Positions 27,552 to 36,916 of a DNA stretch of 64,000 nt are shown one piece after another. The position numbers and the translations under genes were made by a program. The stretch's first letter is position 1; each line of letters opens with the position of its first letter. This DNA is from an uncultured Lachnospiraceae bacterium (GTDB taxonomy: Bacteria > Bacillota > Clostridia > Lachnospirales > Lachnospiraceae). The notes under the pieces were generated by a model that was not told the origin of the DNA, made no database searches, and saw only the letters and a list, made by a program, of their open reading frames with translations. The DNA lies in NCBI GenBank assembly GCA_910577785.1, contig CAJTNT010000016.1:20408-84407 (forward strand), in the 5' to 3' direction.

Positions 27552-28637
27552 CTACAGCATTAGCTCCATCCGCAGCAGCTGTTCCCGCACTTCTGCCGGC
27601 CGGAAAGTCTCTAAAAGCCTGCCATTGCAGGTAATCTCCAGATTCTGGTTAAGGGATAGCCCGCAGGCATATGCTTCCCCCTTAAATTGGCTCCCATAGA
27701 GCTGCCCAAACGCACATCGCCCCATGGGTTCCCGAAGGATCTCCCCCCAGAACTCTGACAGTTCCTCCGGGCAGCGCACTGCCTTACGCATAATCTTCTG
27801 CCCTTCCTTGCCATACCAGGCCAGATAGTGGCTGCATTCCTGCCGCAGCATTTCCTGGGAAATGCTATTGACTACCTCCCAAAAGGCCTTTCCATCCGCC
27901 TGGGGCATTTCTCCAATCTCCGCATCCAGAAAAAACACCACATTGCAGCCCATCGGCAGGCCCATGCTGGCCACCATCAGGCTGTCCTGCTTCGCCGATA
28001 GCTTCCAGTGGATGCGGTTGAGGCGATCCCCCTTTTGGTATTCCCGCAGCTCCAGCGTCTCTGCTGGGTCGTCCCCATTCATCTGGGGATGGTATCTCTC
28101 ACTTTCAGAAGAAAACAGCCTCGTGCGGACGCCGGCGCGGACGGTTGTCTGGTAACATTCCGGGAAGAGGATAATCTGCTTCTTGTCTCCCAGTTTTTTC
28201 CAAAAACGGTAGATTCCCAGCCAGTCGTAACAGCAAAGGCCCTTACATTCCATCTGCCACTGGCCAAACTCCGGGCGCTCCAGCCCTCCCTCCAGGCAGG
28301 CGGACTGCCCAGCTTCGATCCGCCCACGGAGCTTTACCTTACATACCCTCCCCGTTGCCCGATGCCTCAACACGACCTTTGCGCATAGGCTGGGAATGGC
28401 AATGCTGGTTGGATTTTCTACCTCAATCCAGACCCGGTACTTTCCCGTCCCGTCCGGATAGGCGGAATAGAAAAGGCCACATTCCATCCTCCGCCCCACG
28501 GATTGCAGGAGATACATAAAAACAGGAGACAGCAGGAGCACAAATATGCCCAATGCCAGAACCCCGCGGCTACGGTATAGAACTGCCAGATAGCACATGC
28601 CGCCAGCGCCCAGCGCATACAGCAAAAGATTCCTCAT
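27552..28637 (-). CDS. DUF58 domain protein
   Basis: A 361-residue protein with two N-terminal membrane helices and a C-terminal DUF58 domain, recognised by ELREYQKGDRLNRIHWKLSAKQDSLMV, a degenerate von Willebrand A-like fold. The ATG at 28637 has GGGGGA upstream. A GTG at 28664 overlapping the MoxR stop (GTGA) is the alternative start. It works with MoxR ATPases and transglutaminases in conserved operons; the molecular role is not established. Confidence 0.87.
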   Translation of the reverse strand: MRNLLLYALGAGGMCYLAVLYRSRGVLALGIFVLLLSPVFMYLLQSVGRRMECGLFYSAYPDGTGKYRVWIEVENPTSIAIPSLCAKVVLRHRATGRVCKVKLRGRIEAGQSACLEGGLERPEFGQWQMECKGLCCYDWLGIYRFWKKLGDKKQIILFPECYQTTVRAGVRTRLFSSESERYHPQMNGDDPAETLELREYQKGDRLNRIHWKLSAKQDSLMVASMGLPMGCNVVFFLDAEIGEMPQADGKAFWEVVNSISQEMLRQECSHYLAWYGKEGQKIMRKAVRCPEELSEFWGEILREPMGRCAFGQLYGSQFKGEAYACGLSLNQNLEITCNGRLLETFRPAEVREQLLRMELML

Positions 28638-28660
28638 ACGTCCAATTCCCCCTCTTTCCC

Positions 28661-29605
28661 TCACAGCGCCTTCGGCACAGGCACAGACTTGAGGATTTCC
28701 TGCAGGATCTGCCCGGCATCCATCTGCGCCATCCTCGCCTTGACATTCAGCATCAGGCGGTGGCTGCAGACCGGAAGAAACACGTCCCGCACGTCCTCTG
28801 GAACCACGTACGCCCTCTGGCGCAGGTATGCCATGGATTTTGCCATCTGAATGATATTGATCGTCCCCCTGGGGCTAATCCCCAAGTCAACCATCGGATG
28901 GCTGCGTGTCCGGCTGACCAAATCCCCTGCGTACTGGTAGACCGCATCCTTCACCTGGATCCACTCCACTTCACCCTGGATCTGCTGCAGCTTTTCCCTG
29001 GAAATTACTGCCCGTACCTCTTCCTGGTTGTGCTTGCCTTTGAGGATTTCCATTTCATCCGCCATTTCAGGGTACCCTAGCCGGAGGCAGACCATAAAGC
29101 GGTCAAGCTGTGCTTCTGGCAGCATCCATGTCCCAGCGCTCCCAAATGGATTCTGGGTCGCAATCACAATAAACGGCGAGGGAACCGGATGGCTTGTGCC
29201 GTCCACGGTCACCTTCTGCTCCTCCATTACCTCTAAAAGCGCCGACTGGGTCTTAGGGGAAGTACGGTTAATCTCATCTGCCAGCAGCAGGTTGCACATA
29301 ATGCTCCCCGGCTGGTACATAAACTTCCCTGTCTCCTTCTGATACATGGAAAACCCAGTCAGGTCAGAAGGCAGCACGTCTGGCGTAAACTGCACACGGT
29401 TCTGATGCAGGGACATGGCCTTGGACAGCGCCACGGCAAGCCTTGTCTTGCCTACGCCGGGAATGTCGTTCAGCAGGATATGCCCTCTGGCAAGAATTGC
29501 CGCCATTGCCTGGACAATGCATAGATCCTTGCCAATAATTGCCTTCTTCACTTCATTGATTACCTCTAAAGCAGGCGTCCCCTGCTTTTTTGCCTCTTGT
29601 TCCAT
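28661..29605 (-). CDS. MoxR-family AAA+ ATPase
   Basis: A 314-residue AAA+ ATPase of the MoxR group, thought to act as a chaperone for DUF58/VWA-type partners. Visible: Walker A DIPGVGKTRLA, Walker B LLADEINR, sensor 1 IATQNPFGSAGTW and a C-terminal lid (HPMVDLGISPRGTINI). The start is 59 bases after the V-ATPase subunit D stop, with no terminator between, so it may be co-transcribed with the ATPase operon. A 16-codon frame ends 2 bases before its ATG. Confidence 0.93.
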   Translation of the reverse strand: MEQEAKKQGTPALEVINEVKKAIIGKDLCIVQAMAAILARGHILLNDIPGVGKTRLAVALSKAMSLHQNRVQFTPDVLPSDLTGFSMYQKETGKFMYQPGSIMCNLLLADEINRTSPKTQSALLEVMEEQKVTVDGTSHPVPSPFIVIATQNPFGSAGTWMLPEAQLDRFMVCLRLGYPEMADEMEILKGKHNQEEVRAVISREKLQQIQGEVEWIQVKDAVYQYAGDLVSRTRSHPMVDLGISPRGTINIIQMAKSMAYLRQRAYVVPEDVRDVFLPVCSHRLMLNVKARMAQMDAGQILQEILKSVPVPKAL

Positions 29606-29607
29606 TC

Positions 29608-29658
29608 CTATCGTTTCCCTTTCAGCCTCTTAATTTTCTTAATGTGCCGTTTTTCCAT
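29608..29658 (-). CDS. 16-codon leader peptide-like frame before moxR
   Basis: ATG preceded by TTAGGG encodes MEKRHIKKIKRLKGKR and stops 2 bases before the moxR start. Its 3' half repeats the last 21 bases of the subunit D coding region (29615-29635 versus 29669-29689), so it probably arose by local duplication. It may couple moxR translation to the preceding gene; whether the peptide matters is unknown. Confidence 0.35.
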   Translation of the reverse strand: MEKRHIKKIKRLKGKR

Positions 29659-29664
29659 CCCTAA

Positions 29665-30282
29665 TCAATTCCCTTTCAGCCTCTTAATTACTTTCAGCCT
29701 GGTAAACTCTTCCCTTTCCTTCTCTTCCAGGGAATCCTGGATGCTCTTGGTAAGGACTTCATACTTGGGGATGGTGATATTCTGCAGCGCATTGGCGCGC
29801 TTCTGCGTCTTCTTGATATTGTATGCCAGACGGTAAGCCGAAGTCTCAATCTGCGCCAGCCGTATGGCCAGCTCCTTCACCTTCTCAAACTTCTGGCAAG
29901 CCTCATCCAGCGACATCTTCGTCCCGTAAAAAGAATAGGTCGGCTTCAGTTCCCTCTGTTCATACTCTACCTTGGGGATTTCCGTCCCCATAACGCTGCG
30001 CCGCTTGATGGTAATAGAATTCTCCACCGGCACGGCCTTGCTCAAAACCTCCACCTCATGAATCCCCATCTGTATATTTGCCTTCTGCAGCGCCTGGTAG
30101 GCTCTGGTAAACGTCACATCGATTTCCTTCTGGATATCTGTGGCCTGTGCAATCAGCTCCATCAATTCGCGGATGAGGATATTCCGCTTCTTGTCCATCA
30201 GCTCATACCCCTGCCTCGCCAAGGCGAGGGAATTCTTGGCAAGTATTAAATTCCCCTTAGTAGGAAATGTATTTGGATCCAT
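29665..30282 (-). CDS. ntpD: V-type ATP synthase subunit D
   Basis: A 205-residue central-stalk subunit, a long antiparallel coiled coil that rotates inside the A3B3 head. Sequence MDPNTFPTKGNLILAKNSLALARQGYELMDKKRNIL matches the family from its first residue. The ATG at 30282 has AGGGAG upstream; an earlier in-frame start does not. It is the last ATPase gene of the operon. The final codons (RLKGN) are duplicated in the following spacer. Confidence 0.95.
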   Translation of the reverse strand: MDPNTFPTKGNLILAKNSLALARQGYELMDKKRNILIRELMELIAQATDIQKEIDVTFTRAYQALQKANIQMGIHEVEVLSKAVPVENSITIKRRSVMGTEIPKVEYEQRELKPTYSFYGTKMSLDEACQKFEKVKELAIRLAQIETSAYRLAYNIKKTQKRANALQNITIPKYEVLTKSIQDSLEEKEREEFTRLKVIKRLKGN

Positions 30283-30391
30283 CCTCTTGCTCCCTTTCTT
30301 ATCCCGCACTCCCATAACATATTACACATACTATGTTATAGATCATCGGAAAAACCTGCGCCCCTTAGCACTTCTATTCATGGAAAAATAA

Positions 30392-31777
30392 TCAGCCTTT
30401 GCCTTCCCCCCGATAATATTTCTCCAAAATCCTAGTATCAATCCGATCCAGCTCTTCCTTCGGCAAAACACGCAGAAGCTCCCATCCAATATCCAGCGTC
30501 TGCTCAATGCTGCGGTTCTCATCCGTTCCCTGGGCTACAAACTCCTGCTCGAACCTACCGCCAAACTGCAAATACTTCTTGTCCGTATCCGACAATTCAT
30601 CCTCGCCAATCACGCTGGCCAAATCCCTGGCCTCGCCCACCCTGGCATAGGAGGAAAACAGCTGGTTCGCCAGATCCTGATGGTCTTCCCTGGTATACTT
30701 CGCCCCAATCCCGTCCTTCATCAGCCGGGAAAGCGACGGTAGCACATTGATGGGCGGATAGACGTTCTTCTGGTGCAGGGAACGTTCCAGCACAATCTGC
30801 CCTTCGGTAATATAGCCGGTCAAATCAGGGATGGGATGAGTAATGTCGTCATTTGGCATGGTGAGGATAGGAATCTGCGTCACGCTGCCTTCCCGTCCCT
30901 GTACAATCCCCGCCCGCTCATAGAGGGCGGCCAGCTCGCTGTACAGGTAGCCTGGGTATCCTTTCCTGCTGGGAATCTCACCTTTGGAGGCAGACACCTC
31001 ACGCATCGCCTCCGCAAAGGAGGTCATATCCGTGAGGATGACCAGGATATGCATGCCTTTCTCAAAGGCCAGGTACTCCGCAGCCGTCAGCGCCACCTTG
31101 GGCGTAATCAGACGCTCCGCCACCGGGTCATTGGAGAGGTTCAGGAACATGGCCACATGGGCGCTGACCCCACTGTCCTCAAACCGCCTGCGGAAAAATT
31201 CCGCCACATCATATTTGACGCCCATCGCCGCAAACACAATGCCAAATTTCTCATCTGAGCCGCCGCCCAGGGAAGCCTGCTCCACAATCTGCGCCGCCAG
31301 CTGGTCATGGGGCAGTCCATTGCCGGAAAAAATCGGCAGCTTCTGCCCGCGGATTAAGGTGGTGAGCGCATCAATGGCTGAAATCCCCGTCTGGATATAA
31401 TTCCTGGGATATTCCCGCATACAGGGGTTTAAGGGGAGCCCATTGACATCCCGCACGGCCTCCGCCTTGATCCTGCCCAGCCCGTCCACCGGCTCTCCCA
31501 GCCCATTAAAGGCGCGCCCGAGGATTTCCAGGGACAGGCCAATCTCCATCGGATGCCCGCTTAAGCGGGTATGGGTATTCCGAAGGGACATTTCATCTGT
31601 ATTGTCAAATACCTGTATGACGGCCTTGTCCTCTTCCAGAGCCACGATTTTGCCCTTCTTGCATTTCTTCCCTTCTACGACAAATTCTACTACTTCCTCA
31701 TAAAAGGCGTCCCGCACCCCCTCCAATACAATCAAAGGGCCATTGATTTCGCTCAATCCCAAATATTCTATTGACAT
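30392..31777 (-). CDS. ntpB: V-type ATP synthase subunit B
   Basis: A 461-residue non-catalytic subunit of the A3B3 head. Full family length; it starts MSIEYLGLSEINGPLIVLEGV and has the degenerate nucleotide loop region RGQKLPIFSGNGLPHDQLAAQI. TAGGAGGG precedes the ATG, 12 bases after subunit A. Acts in the cytoplasmic sector. Confidence 0.97.
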   Translation of the reverse strand: MSIEYLGLSEINGPLIVLEGVRDAFYEEVVEFVVEGKKCKKGKIVALEEDKAVIQVFDNTDEMSLRNTHTRLSGHPMEIGLSLEILGRAFNGLGEPVDGLGRIKAEAVRDVNGLPLNPCMREYPRNYIQTGISAIDALTTLIRGQKLPIFSGNGLPHDQLAAQIVEQASLGGGSDEKFGIVFAAMGVKYDVAEFFRRRFEDSGVSAHVAMFLNLSNDPVAERLITPKVALTAAEYLAFEKGMHILVILTDMTSFAEAMREVSASKGEIPSRKGYPGYLYSELAALYERAGIVQGREGSVTQIPILTMPNDDITHPIPDLTGYITEGQIVLERSLHQKNVYPPINVLPSLSRLMKDGIGAKYTREDHQDLANQLFSSYARVGEARDLASVIGEDELSDTDKKYLQFGGRFEQEFVAQGTDENRSIEQTLDIGWELLRVLPKEELDRIDTRILEKYYRGEGKG

Positions 31778-31789
31778 GCCTATGCCCTC

Positions 31790-33556
31790 CTACGCATTGG
31801 TTTCCAGAAGCCTCTGGTAAAACTCGTCAATCGCCTGCTGGTATTCCTCAAATCTATACAGTTCCTGATTGGCCACGTCATATTTGATGGCAATCACTTT
31901 CTCAAAAATACGGTCTTCGCGCAGCAGCGCCATCGGCATCCCCATTTCCACCAGCTGCCTGCATTTCTCATAGAGATAGAGGATGACTTTCATCATCTGC
32001 AGCTGCTTTGCAATCGGCACGAAGGTATCCTCCGCATGGAAGGCATTCTGCTGCAGGAATCCCAGGCGGATGACTCTGGCAATTTCCAGGATCAGCTTCT
32101 GGTCGTCCGGCAGCACGTCGCTGCCAATCAGTTTCACGATCTCATTGAGCCTGCTCTCCGTTGTCAGGATGTGCAGCAGCTCATTGCGGCAGGAAATAAA
32201 ATCCGCCCCGGCGTTGGCCACGTACCACCCCTCCAGGTCATGCAGGTACTCCGTATAGCTGGTCAGCCAATTAATCGCCGGATAATGCCTGGCATAGGCC
32301 AAGGCCTTGTCCAGCGCCAGGAAGCAGCGCACAAAACGCTTGGTGTTCTGCGTGACCGGCTCCGAGAAATCCCCGCCCTGGGGAGAGACTGCGCCAATAA
32401 TCGTCACGCTGCCATCCGTGCCGTTTAAGTTCTCTACATAGCCGGCCCGCTCATAAAAGGCAGACAGCCGGGAAGCCAGGTAGGCCGGGAAGCCTTCTTC
32501 CGCCGGCATTTCCTCCAGCCTGCCGGACAGCTCGCGCAGAGCCTCTGCCCAGCGGGAGGTGGAATCCGCCATAATCGCCACATGGTAGCCCATATCCCGG
32601 TAATACTCCGCCAGCGTAAGCCCTGTATAAATGCTGGCCTCACGGGCAGCCACAGGCATATTGGAGGTATTGGCAATCAAGACCGTGCGATCCATCAGCA
32701 GGTTGCCGGTCTTGGGATCCACGAGCTGAGAAAATTCCTCCAGCACGTTCGTCATCTCATTCCCGCGTTCCCCGCAGCCAATATAGATAATAATATCCGC
32801 ATCCGACCACTTGGCCAGCTGATGCTGGGTCATGGTCTTGCCTGTACCGAAGCCGCCTGGTATGGCCGCTGTCCCGCCCTTGGCAATCGGAAACAGCGTG
32901 TCGAGGATGCGCTGCCCTGTCACCAGCAGGCGGTCTGCCGGGAACCGCCTCTGGATGGGCCGAGGAATACGGATGGGCCACTGCTGGGTCATGGACAGCT
33001 TCCGTTCTTCCCCTGCCTGGGTACGGACGGTCACCAGAATGTCGTCAATCGTGTACTCCCCATTCCTGGCCACCTGTACCACCGCCCCCTCCACATCCGG
33101 GGGAACCATTACCTTGTGGAGGATGGCCGGCGTCTCCGGAACCTGGGCAATCACCGTCCCCCCGCTGACCCAATCCCCCTCTTTTACCATAATCTCTGCC
33201 TGCCATTTTTTCCGCCGGTCTAAGAGGTCGACATTGACCCCGCGGGGGATAAACGCCCCGGACTGCTCGCCAATCAGCTGCAGGGGCCTTTCAATGCCGT
33301 CAAAGATATTGGTGAGGATCCCTGGCGCAAGGGTCACGCTGATTGCTTTGCCTGCCCCTTCCACCCGCTCCCCTGGGCACAGCCCTGTCGTCTCCTCAAA
33401 TACCTGGATCGTTGTCTGCTCCTTCGTCAGGCCAATTACTTCCCCTACCAGGCGTTTTTTGCCCACAAAAACCATCTCAGATATTTTAAAGCCCAAATTC
33501 CCCTTAATTGTGACAATCGGCCCATTGATCCCATAGATATTTCCCGCCACATTCAT
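31790..33556 (-). CDS. ntpA: V-type ATP synthase subunit A (catalytic)
   Basis: A 588-residue catalytic subunit. The P-loop reads GGFGTGKT and the A-type bulge domain (non-homologous region) lies before it, followed by SGRLEEMPAEEGFPAYLASRL. It starts at ATG overlapping the subunit E stop by 4 bases (ATGA), with GGAGGA upstream. Complete and ordinary for the family. Confidence 0.97.
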   Translation of the reverse strand: MNVAGNIYGINGPIVTIKGNLGFKISEMVFVGKKRLVGEVIGLTKEQTTIQVFEETTGLCPGERVEGAGKAISVTLAPGILTNIFDGIERPLQLIGEQSGAFIPRGVNVDLLDRRKKWQAEIMVKEGDWVSGGTVIAQVPETPAILHKVMVPPDVEGAVVQVARNGEYTIDDILVTVRTQAGEERKLSMTQQWPIRIPRPIQRRFPADRLLVTGQRILDTLFPIAKGGTAAIPGGFGTGKTMTQHQLAKWSDADIIIYIGCGERGNEMTNVLEEFSQLVDPKTGNLLMDRTVLIANTSNMPVAAREASIYTGLTLAEYYRDMGYHVAIMADSTSRWAEALRELSGRLEEMPAEEGFPAYLASRLSAFYERAGYVENLNGTDGSVTIIGAVSPQGGDFSEPVTQNTKRFVRCFLALDKALAYARHYPAINWLTSYTEYLHDLEGWYVANAGADFISCRNELLHILTTESRLNEIVKLIGSDVLPDDQKLILEIARVIRLGFLQQNAFHAEDTFVPIAKQLQMMKVILYLYEKCRQLVEMGMPMALLREDRIFEKVIAIKYDVANQELYRFEEYQQAIDEFYQRLLETNA

Positions 33557-34113
33557 AGGCTTGCTTCCTCCTGCTCTAATTTCGTCACAAAGGATTCGTC
33601 AATTAATATGTTCCGCGCACGGATGACCGCACGGATCCCGCCGCCGAAGTCAATGGCGCTGACAGTCAGGCTTACGCCTGCCGCCGCTTCCAGCGCTTCC
33701 TTCTTGTCCGCATCGGAAGGATTGATATAGATGATCAAATCTTCTTCCCCGGCCAGTTCCTTTGCCATACCGATTTTGGCAGCCAGGTATTCCTGGTAGG
33801 CTTCCGCCTTCTGGTATTCCGCCAGCATTTCCCGCACCCGGCCGAACAGCCTGGCCTTCCATTCCTTCTTGCAGTTATCCACGCTGCGCTTCTGGCGCAG
33901 CAGTTCCCTGGAAATCTCATGGTTGGCCTCCCTGCGGATTTTTGCCTCCTCCACCTGATAGATATGCTCCATTTCCGCCTGTCTGTTCCTGCGGAACGCC
34001 TCCATCTTCCTGTCGCAGGAACTCTGGAAATCCCGCAGGGATGCTTCACTCTCTTTGCTAGCCAGCTCAATGGTAAACTTGCGGAACACTTCCATTTTCT
34101 CCTTAATCTTCAT
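33553..34113 (-). CDS. ntpE: V-type ATP synthase subunit E (peripheral stalk)
   Basis: A 186-residue subunit with a long charged N-terminal helix (about residues 1-110) and a compact C-terminal head (VSAIDFGGGIRAVIRARNILIDESF). It pairs with the G/H-type subunit as a peripheral stator stalk. CGGAGG precedes the ATG. Confidence 0.92.
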   Translation of the reverse strand: MKIKEKMEVFRKFTIELASKESEASLRDFQSSCDRKMEAFRRNRQAEMEHIYQVEEAKIRREANHEISRELLRQKRSVDNCKKEWKARLFGRVREMLAEYQKAEAYQEYLAAKIGMAKELAGEEDLIIYINPSDADKKEALEAAAGVSLTVSAIDFGGGIRAVIRARNILIDESFVTKLEQEEASL

Positions 34114-34135
34114 GCCTTCCTCCGTTTTATCACAA

Positions 34136-34444
34136 CTAAAGCTTCAGCCCAATTGCCTCGCTGACGTAATCCGTAATGAAATTTTCCTTGCGCCCCGTCC
34201 CATGGCGGTCCGGGATCTCAATTAGAAGGGGGAGCCGCCGGTTCAGCTTCACATCGTCAATCAGATCCGGAAACTCCCTGCCGAACTTCTCCGTCAGCAG
34301 CACAATCCCCACCTCTGGATCCCGGCTCGCTGCATCCAGCGCATCCTTCAGTTCCTGGCGTTCATGCACCACCACGCCTTCTACCCCGGCCAGGCGCATC
34401 CCTGTATACGTATCCCTGTTGTCGCTAATCAAAAACATCTTCAT
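34136..34444 (-). CDS. ntpF: V-type ATP synthase subunit F
   Basis: A 102-residue Rossmann-like subunit bound to the central stalk D subunit. Recognised by MKMFLISDNRDTYTGMRLAGVEGVV, the central GIVLLTEKF strand and length. AGGAAGG precedes the ATG. Lies between K and E, the usual order. Confidence 0.93.
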   Translation of the reverse strand: MKMFLISDNRDTYTGMRLAGVEGVVVHERQELKDALDAASRDPEVGIVLLTEKFGREFPDLIDDVKLNRRLPLLIEIPDRHGTGRKENFITDYVSEAIGLKL

Positions 34445-34475
34445 GCCAAACCGCCTTCCTATCCCAACTCGCCTC

Positions 34476-34904
34476 TTATCCCAAAATAGAAAAGGAGATC
34501 AGCAGCCCATAGAGGGCAATGGATTCTGCCAGCGCCACAAAGATCAGCGCCTTACCCATAATGCTGGAATCCTCGCTCAAGGCTCCCAATGCCGCGCTGG
34601 CCGCACTGGCCACGGCAATCCCAGCCCCAATGCAGGCAATGCCTGTGGAAAGAGCCGCCGCGATATAACGCCAGCCTTCTGCATTCGCCGCTGCCTCCAC
34701 GGCCTCCGCCGCGGTTCCCGCCGCCTGCACATTGCCGCTGAACAACAGAATATCCGCCACCAGCAGCGTACCAAAAAAGAAAAAGAGATTACATCCCAAG
34801 GCTGCCTTAAATCCCCCTTCCTTGCGCTTGCTGAGCAAAAAGCCTCCCACAGGTATAATCATGCTGCACAATAAAATCAATACTAATATTATTTTTGTCG
34901 TCAT
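34476..34904 (-). CDS. ntpK: V-type ATP synthase subunit K (proteolipid ring)
   Basis: A 142-residue membrane rotor subunit with four membrane helices. The single ion-binding glutamate lies in the last helix (ALAESIALYG), so there is one site per four helices as in V-type proteolipids. The glutamine often found in the preceding helix of sodium-binding relatives is absent (IGAGIAVASAASAAL). This hints at proton use, but sequence alone does not settle it. GGAGGAAGAGG precedes the ATG. Confidence 0.93.
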   Translation of the reverse strand: MTTKIILVLILLCSMIIPVGGFLLSKRKEGGFKAALGCNLFFFFGTLLVADILLFSGNVQAAGTAAEAVEAAANAEGWRYIAAALSTGIACIGAGIAVASAASAALGALSEDSSIMGKALIFVALAESIALYGLLISFSILG

Positions 34905-34928
34905 ATTCCTCTTCCTCCTATATTTTCA

Positions 34929-36833
34929 TTACGGTTCCTTATTCCGGAAGGATGTGAAAGGCTTCCCTGTCCCGGAATAGAAGCGGCTGAACATCTCATA
35001 ATACTCCAGGCGCAGTACCTGGATGCCTACAATCAGGCCTTCCAGCCCTGCCACCAGCGCATTTCCCAACACAATGATTGCCCAGTTTGGGTTCCCTTGC
35101 TCCAGGCCTGCCAGCGTCATCACTACGCCCATCATCCCGGCATGGCTTAAGGCAAAGGCGCCGACACGCACAAAGGAAATCGTATTGGTGGCATAGCTTA
35201 GAACCACATCAAAGCCTTCTACCAAAGCTTCCACGAAAAACATCACCTTGCTGCCCTCTGGGAAAACTTTCTTCTTCTCCAGCAGATGGCTTAAGGGTTC
35301 CTTCAGCAGGATGGCCACCAGCGGGATTCCCACTGCCGCCCCAATCAGCGCCGCGGCCGGCAGCCCATGCCCCGTAAGGAACAGCGCTGCGCAGATGAGT
35401 ACGGAGCCATAACAGATAAGCCCCGCCACCCCGCTCTGGTCAAACAGCAGGCGCCCGTACTCCTTTGCCCGCAGGGCATTGACAATATTCAGCACCATGG
35501 CAATCAGGATTAACGCTGCGCCGAAGCCAATAGCGACCATCAGGGTTGTCATAATATCCCCATTGGGTTTCCTCCACAGGGCGGGGATGATATCCTCAAA
35601 TCCAAAGAAGCTGCCGTACAGAAAGCCAAAAATCACTGACCAGACGCCGGCCACCGCCACAATCCCCGCCAGGCGCATTTTCTTAAACTGATAGAGCAGC
35701 GCCCCGCCGGCCAGAAGGACTGCGCCCTGCCCTACATCCCCAAACATAATCCCAAACATCAGCGTGTAGGTCAGCGCCACAAACAGCGTTGGATCCATCT
35801 CATGGTAGGCCGGCAGCCCATACATTTCCACATACAGCTCAAAGGGCTTGAGGAACCAGGGATTCTTCAGCTTGGTCGGGGGCTTGGCCATCAAGTCATC
35901 CCCTGGCTCCTGCTCCACCCAATGTATCAACTCGTCCATTGCCATATCCCGTTCCAGCCTGCCGGCGTCCCGCGCCGCCAGCCAGCCATAGAGGATATAC
36001 TGCTCCCCGCCCCCATCCTTGGGCTGGGTACAGGCCGCGTATTTGCGGATGTCAAAGTTATGGCAGTATTCCTCGAGGCATCTGCAAGACGCCAGCAGCT
36101 CCTGCTCTCTGCTCTTTACAATCTCGACCGCCTGCATCTGCAGCCGTTCCTGTTCCTGCTCATAGCCTGCCAGCTGCTCCCGCGCCCGCCCAAAAGCCTG
36201 CCGGGGCGTATCTTCCAAGTCATCTGGCATCTGGATTTCTTCAAAGTGGAAGGATGCATAAACGGCCTCCAATTCCACCCGCAGGGTATGGGGGACAAAA
36301 TACACGCCCCAGACATATTCCCGGTCATTGTTGCACTCATAAAACAGCGTGTACGGATTCTGATGTATATACTGTTCCAGCTTGTGGTAGTTTTCCACAC
36401 GGATTTTGCCAAACTGATAGTCAATAAAATGAAAATCCCTCAGCTTGCAAAGCTCAAAATCCAATTCCAAAAACGGAGCAATCTGCACCATCCACTCCTT
36501 GAGCCGGCGCAGCTTCTCCTGGACTTCCTCCCGTTGCGCCGCCACAGCTTTCATTTCCTCCGCAACCGCCTCGATGACCTCCTTGGCCTGCTCCGCCGTC
36601 ACCTCCAGATCTGTTTCCCGCGAGCTCTCCAAATACTGTTTCAGCTCTTCGCCCTTCTGGCATGCCCCCTTATATAGGTTCGTCTCTACGAAGGGACGTA
36701 TATTTTTTAAATTGTTCAAGCTTGTCATTGCATTTTCAAAATGGATCTCATAGTGATTCAGGTATTGGCTCATCACCCGGTCGATATCACCCTTAGGTCC
36801 CGTAATATGCAACAGCTTCATTTTCTCAACCAA
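34929..36833 (-). CDS. ntpI: V-type ATP synthase subunit I (a-type)
   Basis: A 634-residue stator subunit: a cytoplasmic N-terminal half with coiled coils (about 90-125 and 220-260), then seven to eight membrane helices from about residue 345 (LFVALTYTLMFGIMFGDVGQG) carrying the half-channel, including the arginine helix FVRVGAFALSHAGM. Translation appears to start at TTG (36833), because GGAGG is 7 bases upstream of it and 19 from the next ATG (MKLLHITG). Confidence 0.94.
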   Translation of the reverse strand: MVEKMKLLHITGPKGDIDRVMSQYLNHYEIHFENAMTSLNNLKNIRPFVETNLYKGACQKGEELKQYLESSRETDLEVTAEQAKEVIEAVAEEMKAVAAQREEVQEKLRRLKEWMVQIAPFLELDFELCKLRDFHFIDYQFGKIRVENYHKLEQYIHQNPYTLFYECNNDREYVWGVYFVPHTLRVELEAVYASFHFEEIQMPDDLEDTPRQAFGRAREQLAGYEQEQERLQMQAVEIVKSREQELLASCRCLEEYCHNFDIRKYAACTQPKDGGGEQYILYGWLAARDAGRLERDMAMDELIHWVEQEPGDDLMAKPPTKLKNPWFLKPFELYVEMYGLPAYHEMDPTLFVALTYTLMFGIMFGDVGQGAVLLAGGALLYQFKKMRLAGIVAVAGVWSVIFGFLYGSFFGFEDIIPALWRKPNGDIMTTLMVAIGFGAALILIAMVLNIVNALRAKEYGRLLFDQSGVAGLICYGSVLICAALFLTGHGLPAAALIGAAVGIPLVAILLKEPLSHLLEKKKVFPEGSKVMFFVEALVEGFDVVLSYATNTISFVRVGAFALSHAGMMGVVMTLAGLEQGNPNWAIIVLGNALVAGLEGLIVGIQVLRLEYYEMFSRFYSGTGKPFTSFRNKEP

Positions 36834-36916
36834 GCCGTTTCCTCCATTCTCTTCCTGTACCGCATCCGCCAGTCAGCCCATTCTCTTGCAGGGGCGTACA
36901 GATTCTCTGCCTTCCC

